DNA of 64,000 bases from Actinomyces johnsonii (GCF_006546835.1 NZ_VICB01000005.1:1-64000); one strand, 5' to 3'; shown: positions 34,672 to 43,533, numbered from the stretch's first letter. Program-made: numbers and translations. The notes: generated by a model from the letters alone, not told the origin.

Positions 34672-35964
34672 GTGCTCACAGGCATGTTGGAACGGTTTGT
34701 ATCCGTCGTCGGTGGCATGGCTATGCCTTTCCTGCTCCTGGCCGCGCTGGCAGTGAGCCTGGCCCCTGATATCGTCAACGGGTGGCCCAGGGCCAGCCGC
34801 GCCAGATTCGCCGCAACAGTCGTTGGACTGGCCGGTGCGGGTATCTTCGCCGCGCTTCGGGCCACCGCCATTCTCGCGTCTCGCACCGCCGTCAATCTGC
34901 CCGCGGCGAGCGCCCTGGTGATCACCGACGTCCTGCTGATCGCGGTGCTGATCATGCTGGTCGCCAGACCCGCCTGGGGTTATACGGGGCGATTCTCGCC
35001 GGTCGCCAACGCCGTGGCATGCCTGGTTCTGGCTCTGGCTTTCTTTCGAGCGACCCCGGACGTCATTCTGCAACTGTCGGCCTTCATCGCCCCCGGGGAG
35101 GCCACCTTCTCCTCTGAGATGCTCCTGCGCGTGCTCGGCTTCCTGGGAGGATGGTGCGCTGTGGCGGTACTGGCCTTCATCTATGTGCGTGCCTGTAAAG
35201 GACTTCCGCGGCGCATCACGAACCTGGCCGTGCTCGGCTTCACCGTCATCATGACCGGAGCCGACGCCCTGACTCTCATGCGCCTGCTGCACGCCGCGCA
35301 CCGCATCACGCTGTCCCTGGAGGCGTTTCGGCTCGTTGTCTGGGCGAGCAACAACATGCAGACCATGATCCTGTTCCTGGCCGCCGCGGTTTTCCTCATT
35401 CCCCTGACAGGCCTGTTCGTCACCAGTTTGCGGCGTCTGCCGGAGCAGCCCAACCCGGCCGTACGGCGCTCGCGTCGGGCCGAGCGCCGCCGCAGCCGTC
35501 GATGGGTATTGGCCTCCGCGTTTGGCTTCGGTGCTCTGGTCCTGACCCGCACCGTTGCCTTGGCTAAGGTCAATGAGGTTCCTCAGCTTTCCGATCCCGA
35601 GCCCTACAACCTCGACCAGGCCGCTGGGCTCGCCCGCGTCTCACTGTCCGGCTTGGCCGACGGGCACCTCCACCGCTACGCCTACGCCGCCTCCGGGGGC
35701 ATCGAGGTCCGCTTCATCGCGATTCTCAAGAACGGAGGGGCCTACGGGGTCGGGCTAGACGCCTGTGAGAACTGCGGGCCTTCGGGCTACTTCGAGAAGG
35801 ACGGCAAGGTGATCTGCAAACGCTGCGACGTCGCCATCAACCCCGCCACCATCGGATTCAAGGGAGGATGCAACCCCATTCCGGTGGACTTCGAGGTCGA
35901 TGGTGGGGACCTAACCATCGCCACCGCTGTGTTGGAGGACTCCGCGAAGGTGTTCAAACGATGA
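34672..35964 (+). CDS. DUF2318 membrane protein with Cys motifs
   Basis: 430 residues: about seven N-terminal membrane segments, then a DUF2318 domain with two Cys pairs, DACENCG (Cys365, Cys368) and ICKRCD (Cys382, Cys385), and a further Cys in GGCNP. Such proteins are annotated as Fe-S or metal-binding and co-occur with FTR1/P19; the biochemical role is unproven, electron or metal transfer being plausible. Start GTG 34672, with AAGGAAGAA before it; ATG 34684 is possible. Confidence 0.85.
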   Translation: MLTGMLERFVSVVGGMAMPFLLLAALAVSLAPDIVNGWPRASRARFAATVVGLAGAGIFAALRATAILASRTAVNLPAASALVITDVLLIAVLIMLVARPAWGYTGRFSPVANAVACLVLALAFFRATPDVILQLSAFIAPGEATFSSEMLLRVLGFLGGWCAVAVLAFIYVRACKGLPRRITNLAVLGFTVIMTGADALTLMRLLHAAHRITLSLEAFRLVVWASNNMQTMILFLAAAVFLIPLTGLFVTSLRRLPEQPNPAVRRSRRAERRRSRRWVLASAFGFGALVLTRTVALAKVNEVPQLSDPEPYNLDQAAGLARVSLSGLADGHLHRYAYAASGGIEVRFIAILKNGGAYGVGLDACENCGPSGYFEKDGKVICKRCDVAINPATIGFKGGCNPIPVDFEVDGGDLTIATAVLEDSAKVFKR

Positions 35965-36015
35965 GCCCCCTCAGCCCGCGACCCGTCTGTCTCGCGCTGG
36001 GAAAGGAGTCCTGAG

Positions 36016-37320
36016 ATGTTCTTCATCCGGTTGCTTCGCCGTTCCTTCGTCCGCCAGCTGCGCCGTCGCTCGCTGATCGCCCTGACCGTGGCCCTGTGCG
36101 CGTCTATCTCGGTGGCCATGCTCGGCGTCGTCCTCGACGTGGGCGACAAGCTCAACGCCGAGCTGACCAACTACGGCTCCAACATCGTGGTCCAGCCCCG
36201 CGCGGGTGCGGTAGTCGACAACCTCTACGAGACGAACAAGGACAAGGAGGCGGCCTCCTTCCTGGATGAGAAGGAGGTCACCAATATCAAGACGATCTTC
36301 TGGGCCTACAACATCGTGGACCTCACACCCAGGCTGTCGGGCTCCGTCAAGGTCACGGGCTCGGGGGTCGGCAAGGAGGACTCCGAGGGGACCGAGGTCC
36401 TGGCTGCGGGAGCCTGGTTCAACAAGGACGTCAAGCTCTCCACTGGGGAGTCCACCACCCTGGGAGTGTCCACCATGCGCTCGTGGTGGAAGATGGATGG
36501 CACCTGGCCCGCCGACGACGCCTCCCAGGCCGTCGTCGGCACCAAGCTCGCGCAGCGCATAGGCGTCTCCCAGGGGGATACCATCACGGTCACCGGGCCC
36601 CAGGGCGAGGAGAGCCTCACCGTCACCGGGATCTACACCGCCGGGGACAAGGACGACCAGACGTTCTACGCCCCCCTGGCCGGCATTCAGAAGGTCACCG
36701 GGCACGACGGCCAGGTCGATGAGATCGAGGTCAAGGCCTTGACCACCCCCGAGAACGACTTGTCTCGCAAGGCCGCCGCCAATCCAGCCGCCCTGTCCAC
36801 CGCGGAGTGGGAGACCTGGTACTGCACGGCCTACGCCTCGTCCATCTCCTACCAGATCGAGGAGGTCGTCACCGGCGCCGTTGCCAAACCCGTCCGTCAG
36901 GTCGCCGCGGTGGAGGGCAACGTGCTTTCCAAGACGCAGGTGCTTATGATCCTCATGACCGCTCTGAGCTTGGTTGCCGCAGCGTTGGCCGTCGCCTCCC
37001 TGACCACCGCCTCCTTGGTGGAGCGCACCGGGGAGTTCGCCCTGCTCAAGGCGGTGGGGGCCTCGTCGGCCTCCATCAACCGGCTCATCCTGGCCGAGAG
37101 CGCAGTCATCGGGGCGATCGGGCTGACGATCGGGGCCGCGGTGGGTTCCGGGCTTGCCCAGCTCATTGGCCGAGTCGTCTTCCACTCGGGCATCACCATG
37201 CGCCCCATGGTCTATGTGCTGGTTGCAGTCCTGGTAACCGTGGTCCTGCTGGCCGCCACCGCTTCGTCCATGCGCTCGATCCTGCGGATCCAGCCTGCCA
37301 TTGCCCTGCACAGGAGGTGA
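36016..37320 (+). CDS. FtsX/MacB-type ABC transporter permease 1
   Basis: 434 residues with one N-terminal membrane segment, a large extracytoplasmic domain and three C-terminal membrane segments, the classical MacB/LolC layout. GEFALLKAVGASSASINRLIL is the conserved cytoplasmic coupling region. In P19/FTR1 loci two such permeases and one ATPase accompany the iron proteins. AAAGGAGTCCTGAG precedes ATG 36016 as ribosome-binding site. Confidence 0.9.
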   Translation: MFFIRLLRRSFVRQLRRRSLIALTVALCASISVAMLGVVLDVGDKLNAELTNYGSNIVVQPRAGAVVDNLYETNKDKEAASFLDEKEVTNIKTIFWAYNIVDLTPRLSGSVKVTGSGVGKEDSEGTEVLAAGAWFNKDVKLSTGESTTLGVSTMRSWWKMDGTWPADDASQAVVGTKLAQRIGVSQGDTITVTGPQGEESLTVTGIYTAGDKDDQTFYAPLAGIQKVTGHDGQVDEIEVKALTTPENDLSRKAAANPAALSTAEWETWYCTAYASSISYQIEEVVTGAVAKPVRQVAAVEGNVLSKTQVLMILMTALSLVAAALAVASLTTASLVERTGEFALLKAVGASSASINRLILAESAVIGAIGLTIGAAVGSGLAQLIGRVVFHSGITMRPMVYVLVAVLVTVVLLAATASSMRSILRIQPAIALHRR

Positions 37321-37325
37321 CGCAG

Positions 37326-38714
37326 GTGCCCGGAGAATCCTCGCGCCGCGGTGGCCGCCCCATGTCGAACCGCCGCATGTTCCTCACGATGCTGGTCGGC
37401 GCCACGCTCCGACGCCGTAGCCGTGCCCTGGCCGCCCTGCTCTCCTCCGCCGTGGGAGCCGCGACGCTGTTCTGCCTGGCCGCGGTCTGCCTAGCAGTAC
37501 CGGCCCAGATGACCGCCCAGATGCGCCAGTTCGGGGCGAATCTCATCGTCGTACCCGTCTCCGCCGAGGCGACCACTCCCCGTATCACCGAGCAGTCGGC
37601 CCGGGCCGCCGTTCGGGCCGCAGCATCGACCACCGGCACCGAGACAGACCGCATCAGGCAGGCCGACTACCGCTACGAGACGGTCCGCATCAACCGCTCC
37701 CCCTACTTGCTGGCGGGCATCGACGTCGACGACGTGCGGCGCCTCAACGGGCACTGGTCCCTGGAGGGCTCATGGCCCTCTGGCGGCCAGGTCCTCGTGG
37801 GCAAGGACGTTGCCGAGGCAGCCTCCCTCAAGGTGGGCTCGACCATCACCGCCGAGTACCTCTCCAGTGACAACCTCTCCTTGGACAATTCCCACCAGAG
37901 CTCTGCTTCCGGCGCCACTACCGATGCCGCCTCCGGGAGCACCGGCCATTCCGGTCACGGTGGCCATTCCGGACATGACGGCCATTCCGGACATGGCGGT
38001 CACGGTGGCCACAGCGGTTCCTCGGATGGTGGCGCGGCCGGTGAACCCGCCGTCACCGAAAGCGCCCAGGGCACCGCGCAGTGGCAGGTCGCCGGAATCG
38101 TTGACACCGGTGGCCAGGAGGACGATATCGTCTACGCGACCTCCGCCGACGTCGACCGGCTCACCGGAACATCGTCGGCGGGATACGACGTCGTCGAGAT
38201 GTCCGTCGACACCTCGTCGACGACCATGGACGACGTCGTCGCCGCCGTGGAGTCCGCCGGCGGCGGCCGGCTCCAGGCCCAGCCGGTATCCAAGATCACC
38301 TCCGGCGACACCCGGATCATCACGATGCTCAACACCCTGTTCTGGGTGGTCTCCGCCGTGGTTCTGGGACTGACACTGGTCGGGGTGTCCACCACCATGA
38401 CCGTCATCGTCTCCGAGAGGCGCAACGAGATCGGCCTGCGCAAGGCCCTGGGGGCCTCGGGACGCTCCATCGCCACCGAGTTCTACTCCGAGGTCGCCGT
38501 CCTGGGAGCCATCGGCGGCATCCTAGGCACCGCCGTCGGGTACGGTCTGGCCGTCGCCGTGTGCCGCAGCGTGTTCGAAACGACCCTGGTGTTCAACTGG
38601 CCGCTCGCGATCGTCTCGGTGGTGCTGACCTCGGCCGTGGCCGTCGCCGCCTCCTACTCCCCGGTGCGCCGGGCCTCGCGCATCGATCCCGCACTCGTCC
38701 TCAGGGAGGAATGA
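37326..38714 (+). CDS. FtsX/MacB-type ABC transporter permease 2 with His-rich loop
   Basis: 462 residues with the same 1+3 membrane layout and coupling segment NEIGLRKALGASGRSI. The extracytoplasmic domain contains a low-complexity insert with eight H-x-G tripeptides in a row (His208 to His229), a likely metal-binding loop, flanked by Ser/Ala/Gly-rich sequence. GTG 37326 has AGGAGG 8 nt upstream; GTG 37317, overlapping the previous stop, and ATG 37362 are alternatives. It pairs with permease 1 and the ATPase encoded 1 nt downstream. Confidence 0.9.
   Translation: MPGESSRRGGRPMSNRRMFLTMLVGATLRRRSRALAALLSSAVGAATLFCLAAVCLAVPAQMTAQMRQFGANLIVVPVSAEATTPRITEQSARAAVRAAASTTGTETDRIRQADYRYETVRINRSPYLLAGIDVDDVRRLNGHWSLEGSWPSGGQVLVGKDVAEAASLKVGSTITAEYLSSDNLSLDNSHQSSASGATTDAASGSTGHSGHGGHSGHDGHSGHGGHGGHSGSSDGGAAGEPAVTESAQGTAQWQVAGIVDTGGQEDDIVYATSADVDRLTGTSSAGYDVVEMSVDTSSTTMDDVVAAVESAGGGRLQAQPVSKITSGDTRIITMLNTLFWVVSAVVLGLTLVGVSTTMTVIVSERRNEIGLRKALGASGRSIATEFYSEVAVLGAIGGILGTAVGYGLAVAVCRSVFETTLVFNWPLAIVSVVLTSAVAVAASYSPVRRASRIDPALVLREE
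37947..38012 (+). repeat. In-frame tandem repeat encoding eight H-x-G units
   Basis: A 9-base-periodic run (CAT/CAC, then TCC/GGT/GAC/GGC, then GGN) encoding His at residues 208, 211, 214, 217, 220, 223, 226 and 229 of permease 2. Codon usage varies between units, so it is maintained at protein level rather than being a very fresh duplication. Confidence 0.9.
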
Positions 38715-38715
38715 C

Positions 38716-39519
38716 ATGCTGCTCGAGCTGTCACACGTGTCCAAGATCTACGGCGACCTGCACGCACTGGACGACCTCAGCCTGGAGGTGCCGCGCGGCC
38801 AGTGGCTCTCCGTGGTCGGTTCCTCGGGCTCGGGCAAGACCACGCTCATGAACATCGTCGGCTGCATGGACACCCCGACGAAGGGCTCGGTCAGGCTCGA
38901 CGGCCGGGAGCTGGGCAGCCTCAACGCCGCCCAGCTCACCGACATCCGCAAGAACGTCATCGGCCTGGTCTTCCAGCAGTTCCACCTCATCGGCCACCTC
39001 ACCGCGGTGGAGAACGTCATGGTGGCCCAGTACTACCACTCGATGACCGATGAGAAGGAAGCGCTCGAGGCACTGGAGAACGTGGGACTGGCCGACCGCG
39101 CCGACCACCTGCCCTCTCAGCTCTCCGGGGGCGAGCAGCAGCGCGTATGCATCGCCCGCGCACTCATCAACCACCCCGAGATCGTCCTGGCGGACGAGCC
39201 CACCGGGAACCTGGACGAGACCAACGAGCAGCTGGTCCTGGACATCTTCTCCCGCCTGCACGAGCAGGGGACGACACTCATCGTCGTCACCCACGACTCC
39301 CACGTCGCCTCCTGCGGGCAGCGCCAGATCCTGCTCAACCACGGCCGCCTCGTCGGGGAGAAGCTCTCCGAAGGCGACGAAGGACGACGTACCAGCACCA
39401 TGCTCGACTTCGACGACAAGCCGCCGGGCGCTGACGGCGGTGGCACGACCGGAGCCGAGATCAAGAGCGCGGACGAGGCCGATCCCCTCGGCGAGCCCGA
39501 GCCGAAGGAGCAGCGGTGA
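38716..39519 (+). CDS. ABC transporter ATP-binding protein (MacB/LolD type)
   Basis: 267 residues. Walker A GSSGSGKTT, signature LSGGEQQR and Walker B VLADEPTGNLDETN are intact; the D-loop and the length fit the LolD/MacB subgroup that drives FtsX-type permeases mechanically rather than by transmembrane transport. Begins 1 nt after permease 2; its stop overlaps the GTG of the FMN-binding gene. The C-terminal 40 residues are a nonconserved acidic extension. Confidence 0.94.
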   Translation: MLLELSHVSKIYGDLHALDDLSLEVPRGQWLSVVGSSGSGKTTLMNIVGCMDTPTKGSVRLDGRELGSLNAAQLTDIRKNVIGLVFQQFHLIGHLTAVENVMVAQYYHSMTDEKEALEALENVGLADRADHLPSQLSGGEQQRVCIARALINHPEIVLADEPTGNLDETNEQLVLDIFSRLHEQGTTLIVVTHDSHVASCGQRQILLNHGRLVGEKLSEGDEGRRTSTMLDFDDKPPGADGGGTTGAEIKSADEADPLGEPEPKEQR

Positions 39520-40127
39520 GCCCCGAGATCCCAAACCGTCCGCGCGACCCAGAGCAGACCTCGCCGACCCGCCGGCGGAGTCAACCCAGGAATCCGGACG
39601 GCGGCGGCCTAGCCGGCTCCCGGGCACTGGCCGTTGCCGGAGTGCTTCTAGCCTCAGCGGGTCCGTTGACCGGCTGCGGGGGAGGGGAGGTGACACCCTC
39701 CCAGGGGGACTACGCTGGGCGCGCGCAGACCGCCGGTCCCGCCGGAAAGCCCACCAGCCCGGCCTCCGCGTCCGCCCCCATCGCCTCGCCGACGGCCGGT
39801 CCCTACGCCGACGGCACCTTCTCCGCCTCCGAGGCCTACGGTCCGGTCGACGACCTGATCGAAGACGATTCCCTCGACGTCAGTCTCACCCTGTCCGGCG
39901 GGGTGATTACGGACGTGAAGGTTTCCGGTCACGCCTCGACCGGAACCTCCAAGGAGCACATCCAGAACTTCGTCGGCTCCATCGACGCGGCCGTCGTCGG
40001 CCACAGCATCGAGGACGCCCATGTCCAGGCCCTGGCCGGAGCCTCCAAGACCTCCAACGCCTTCAACGACGCCGTCGACGCCATCGTCGCGCAGTCCCGG
40101 GCATCGGCGGCGCAGTCGATGTCCTGA
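39516..40127 (+). CDS. FMN-binding-domain lipoprotein
   Basis: 203 residues. The N-terminus is long and Arg/Pro-rich, then a hydrophobic stretch ends in LTGC (Cys54), predicting a lipoprotein. After a Ser/Ala/Pro linker comes a single FMN-binding domain; AGASKTS (174-180) matches the ApbE target consensus (S/T)GA(T/S)x(S/T), with Thr179 the predicted FMN attachment site, and SLTLSGGVITDVKVSGHA is the usual first strand. GTG 39516 overlaps the ATPase stop (GTGA). With the divergent ApbE it forms an enzyme-substrate pair, suggesting one-electron transfer to or from iron at the surface. Confidence 0.87.
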   Translation: MSPEIPNRPRDPEQTSPTRRRSQPRNPDGGGLAGSRALAVAGVLLASAGPLTGCGGGEVTPSQGDYAGRAQTAGPAGKPTSPASASAPIASPTAGPYADGTFSASEAYGPVDDLIEDDSLDVSLTLSGGVITDVKVSGHASTGTSKEHIQNFVGSIDAAVVGHSIEDAHVQALAGASKTSNAFNDAVDAIVAQSRASAAQSMS

Positions 40128-40226
40128 GCGCAGCCAAAGGGGCGCCGGGAGCATATCCAACCGGTCCTTATTGCGCTGACGGTGGAGCGGACCGACATGC
40201 GGTGGGGAGCGGACCGCCCGCCCCGC

Positions 40227-40232
40227 TAGGCT
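40227..40232 (+). promoter_or_regulatory. Predicted -10 element of the first YbjN gene
   Basis: TAGGCT, 7 nt before ATG 40240; separates this gene from the iron operon. Confidence 0.45.
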
Positions 40233-40239
40233 GGGAAGC

Positions 40240-40710
40240 ATGCCCAGCTCCGACGCCAGCTCTGCTGCCGCCGCCACGGTCCCCAGGCCCGTGGACGTCG
40301 ACCGTATCCACGAGTGCGTCAAGCGCCTGGGCCTGCGCTACTTCATCGATGACGAGGGCGACATCGGTATCCCGTGGCGATACGTCACTGTCCATGCCAT
40401 CTTCCAGGACACCCGGGCGGTCCAGATGCGCGGGATCTGGCACCGCATCGCCGACACCGAGCACCTGACCCAGCTGCGCGCCCTGGTCGAGGACTGGAAC
40501 ACCAGCCGCATCGGGCCCAAGGCCTACCTCACCGTCGCCGACGGCGGCGTGGTGCGCCTCCACGGCGAGTACACCTACCCCCTGGAGGCCGGGATGACGG
40601 ACCGACAGCTCGAAGACTTCGTCTTCGGCGGCTGCCGGCTCATTGTCGCGCTTATGCACGAGGCCGAGGAGCAGTTCCCAGACGAGCTGCGCGGAAGCCT
40701 GGAGCCCTGA
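40240..40710 (+). CDS. YbjN-domain protein 1
   Basis: 156 residues, soluble, with the YbjN (type III secretion chaperone-like) fold pattern: RYFIDDEGDIGIPW, a central strand pair, LVEDWNTSRIGPKAYLTV and a C-terminal helix. Function in actinobacteria is unknown. The ATG of the second YbjN gene overlaps its stop (TGATG), so the two are translated together. Confidence 0.82.
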   Translation: MPSSDASSAAAATVPRPVDVDRIHECVKRLGLRYFIDDEGDIGIPWRYVTVHAIFQDTRAVQMRGIWHRIADTEHLTQLRALVEDWNTSRIGPKAYLTVADGGVVRLHGEYTYPLEAGMTDRQLEDFVFGGCRLIVALMHEAEEQFPDELRGSLEP

Positions 40711-41492
40711 TGCCACGACTGCAACGCCTCACCGACTTCATCGCACGGCTCCTGGGCAAGGAGTGGGACGTGCGCGCGCTGGACCAGAGAAGCAACCGAC
40801 AGGCAGACCAACCGGGGAGCCGGCAGGACGGTCGGCACGAGCCGCCGGTCGCCTTCGACGGAGCAGGAGGCGCCGCCCCTGACACGGCACCACGAGAGAC
40901 GGGCGCCTCCGGGCCCCCGGCCGCCGCGTCGTCGGCCTCGACGGGGCCGGTCGATGCGCCGGACAAGCACCCATCAGGGCAGCTGGACGGCATCAGCCGC
41001 CTGCGGGACTCCGTGTCGGTCGACTCGGGCTCCTTCACCCCGATGGACACAGGCAGGACCAAGGAGGTGACCGCGGCCCTGACCTTGGCGAGGATCGAGT
41101 CCATGCTCACCGGCCCCATGGAGTACAACGTGCAGCTGGCCGACGACCGCGAGCACCCCTGCCTCCTGGGCACCTGGGACTCCTTCCCCTTCGTCATCGA
41201 GATCCCCGAGGGCCACGACGGCTGGCTCCTAGTCTCCGGGGACTGGGAGGAGGCCGCCCCCGCCTCCCAGCGCGACGAGATCGCCGCCAGCGTCAACGAC
41301 TGGAACCGGGATAAGTTCTTCCCCACCGTCGGCGTCGTCGACACGCCCATTGGGCCGCTGGTGCGGGCCACCTACCTCACCGACCTGTCCGCCGGGGTCA
41401 CCGACGCCCAACTGCGCCTCCATCTGGACACGGCGCTGTCGGCCTGCACCCAGGCGCTCAGCCTGGTGGGCCCCCTCCTGCCGGAGATCTGA
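40710..41492 (+). CDS. YbjN-domain protein 2
   Basis: 260 residues: a short basic N-terminus, a low-complexity Ala/Ser/Gly/Pro linker (about residues 30-95), then a YbjN-like domain (NDWNRDKFFPTVGVV, YLTDLSAGVTDAQL). The domain resembles protein 1, so the pair may be paralogues acting as a complex. Only 5 nt separate it from miaA. Confidence 0.78.
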   Translation: MPRLQRLTDFIARLLGKEWDVRALDQRSNRQADQPGSRQDGRHEPPVAFDGAGGAAPDTAPRETGASGPPAAASSASTGPVDAPDKHPSGQLDGISRLRDSVSVDSGSFTPMDTGRTKEVTAALTLARIESMLTGPMEYNVQLADDREHPCLLGTWDSFPFVIEIPEGHDGWLLVSGDWEEAAPASQRDEIAASVNDWNRDKFFPTVGVVDTPIGPLVRATYLTDLSAGVTDAQLRLHLDTALSACTQALSLVGPLLPEI

Positions 41493-41497
41493 ACACC

Positions 41498-42493
41498 GTG
41501 GGCCCAACGGACTCGAACAACTCCCGGCTCCCGCGAGTCGCCGTGGTAGGACCCACTGCCACCGGCAAATCCGACCTCGCCCTCGACCTCGCCGACCGGG
41601 CCCGGGCCGATGATCCGACCTGCCGGGCCGAGATCATCAACGCCGACGCCTCCCTGCTCTACCGGGGCATGGACATCGGCACCGCCAAGCCCTCCCCGGC
41701 CGAGCGGGACCGCGTCCCCCACCACCAGATCGACGTTCTCGCCGTCACGGAGCGAGCCAGCGTGGCCGCGTTCCAGCGCAGCGCCCGCAGTGACATCGAC
41801 GCCGCCGAGTCGCGGGGCGGCCTGCCGATCATCGTCGGCGGCTCAGGCCTGTACGTGCGCGCCCTCACCGACGGCCTCGATTTCCCCGGCACGGACCCCG
41901 CCGTGCGCACCCGCCTGAGCGAACGTGCCGAGCAGGAGGGCGCCCCCGCCCTCTATGCCGAGCTCGCCGGTCTCGACCCGGTGGCCGCCGAACGCATCGA
42001 GGCCTCCAACACCCGCCGGATCGTGCGGGCCCTGGAAGTCATCGAGATCACCGGGCGTCCCTTCTCCGCCTCGCTGCCCCGCTACGAGGACGTAGCCCCC
42101 ACCGTCCACATCGCCCTGCGCTGCGAGCGCCGTCTCCTGGACGCGCGCATCAACGCCCGCGCCCGGGCCATGTTCGAATGCGGCCTAGTGGAGGAAGTAG
42201 AGACCCTCATCGACCAGGGGCTCAGGCGGGGTGAGACGGCGCCGCGCGCCATCGGCTACGCCCAGGCGCTCGCGGTCATCGACGGGACCATGAGCGTGCC
42301 CGAGGCCATCGCCGCCACCGCCCTGGCCACCCGCCAGCTCGCCTCCCGCCAGATCAAGTGGTTCCGCCGCGATCCGCGAGTGCGCTGGATCGACGTCGAT
42401 CTCGCCGAGGACGGGTGCTGCACCGACGCCGAGCGCTCCCGGGTGACCAGGCAGGCATGGGAGCACGTTCTCGCATCTCACGGCGTCGCCTAG
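41498..42493 (+). CDS. miaA: tRNA dimethylallyltransferase MiaA
   Basis: 331 residues. Transfers dimethylallyl to A37 of tRNAs reading UNN codons, making the substrate of MiaB. P-loop GPTATGKSDLA, NADASLLYRGMDIGTAKP (substrate and catalytic Asp) and VGGSGLYVRAL are diagnostic. GTG 41498 follows the YbjN pair closely. The TAG stop is also the first half of the dapF -10 element. Confidence 0.96.
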   Translation: MGPTDSNNSRLPRVAVVGPTATGKSDLALDLADRARADDPTCRAEIINADASLLYRGMDIGTAKPSPAERDRVPHHQIDVLAVTERASVAAFQRSARSDIDAAESRGGLPIIVGGSGLYVRALTDGLDFPGTDPAVRTRLSERAEQEGAPALYAELAGLDPVAAERIEASNTRRIVRALEVIEITGRPFSASLPRYEDVAPTVHIALRCERRLLDARINARARAMFECGLVEEVETLIDQGLRRGETAPRAIGYAQALAVIDGTMSVPEAIAATALATRQLASRQIKWFRRDPRVRWIDVDLAEDGCCTDAERSRVTRQAWEHVLASHGVA

Positions 42494-42496
42494 GCT
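42491..42496 (+). promoter_or_regulatory. Predicted -10 element of dapF overlapping the miaA stop
   Basis: TAGGCT, of which TAG is the miaA stop codon; 7 nt before ATG 42504. AGGA within the gap could also serve as a ribosome-binding site for a read-through transcript. Confidence 0.45.
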
Positions 42497-42503
42497 AGGA
42501 ACC

Positions 42504-43454
42504 ATGCCGCACTCGACAGGTCTTCGTGGTCGTGAGCTCGTCAAGGGCCACGCGACCCTCAACGACTTCCTCATGCTGGTTGACCCAGGCTGCGAGGTTG
42601 CCGTCAGCGGCGCCGACATCGCAGCGGTCTGCGACCGCCACGGCGGCATCGGCGCCGGCGGATTCGTGCGCGTCGTACGGACCACCGCCCTGCCCGGCGC
42701 AGGCGCCTTCGCCGCGGCTGTGCCCGAGGCCGAGTGGTTCATGGACTACTACAACGCCGACGGCTCCGTAGCCGAGATGTGCGGCAACGCCATCCGCCTG
42801 TTCGCCCTCGTCCTGGGCAGTGAGGGGCTGCATCCCATCGCCGACGGCGAGTCCGTCACCATCGGCACGCGCGGCGGGGCGCACACCGTCACCCGCCTGG
42901 GAGACCTGTGGACCGTGGACATGGGACCGGCCCGCCTCCCGCGCCCCCGTCAGGCGCAGGATGATGGTTGGGACACCACCGTCGTCGTCCCCGGCCTGAA
43001 GGGCGAGCGCGCCGCCCTGAGTATTGAAATGCCCAACTCTCACACCGTCGTCGCGCTGGGGGAGGAGAATGAACTCGAGGCGGCCGCCTTCGCAGGGCTG
43101 ACCGACTCCGCCGCCCCGGTCGTCTACGACCCTTCTCCCCAGGCCGGCACCAACCTCGAGCTGGTCGTACCGCTGGGGGAGGAGACCGACCCCGCTACCG
43201 GCGCACCGATCGGCATCGCGCGCATGCGCGTCCTGGAGCGCGGGGTGGGGGAGACGCTCTCCTGCGCGACCGGCTGCTGCGCCGTCGCGGTCGCCCTACA
43301 CACCTGGACCGGCCCGGGCGCCCCCGAGGACTACCGGCTCCTCGTGCCCGGCGGAGAGATCGGGGTGCACGTGGGCGACGACCCCCTGGCAGAGGACAGC
43401 ACCGTGCTGCTGACCGGGCCGGCCATCATCACCGGACGGGTCGCCATCGCCTGA
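42504..43454 (+). CDS. dapF: Diaminopimelate epimerase
   Basis: 316 residues. Interconverts LL- and meso-diaminopimelate for lysine (and, where used, peptidoglycan) synthesis. The two catalytic cysteines are Cys93 in NADGSVAEMCGNAIR and Cys254 in GETLSCATG. GHATLNDF is the N-terminal conserved region. It follows miaA, a frequent actinobacterial order. Confidence 0.95.
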   Translation: MPHSTGLRGRELVKGHATLNDFLMLVDPGCEVAVSGADIAAVCDRHGGIGAGGFVRVVRTTALPGAGAFAAAVPEAEWFMDYYNADGSVAEMCGNAIRLFALVLGSEGLHPIADGESVTIGTRGGAHTVTRLGDLWTVDMGPARLPRPRQAQDDGWDTTVVVPGLKGERAALSIEMPNSHTVVALGEENELEAAAFAGLTDSAAPVVYDPSPQAGTNLELVVPLGEETDPATGAPIGIARMRVLERGVGETLSCATGCCAVAVALHTWTGPGAPEDYRLLVPGGEIGVHVGDDPLAEDSTVLLTGPAIITGRVAIA

Positions 43455-43533
43455 CAGCCTGACGCCCCGCCGCCCGAACAGTTCCCGGACGTCGCACTGA
43501 CGCCGCATCCGAGAAGAGAAACCAACCAGCACC

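Noticed and set aside
43470-43490. GAACAGTTC before brnQ as a LexA box
   Set aside because: The spacing between GAAC and GTTC is 1 nt instead of 4.
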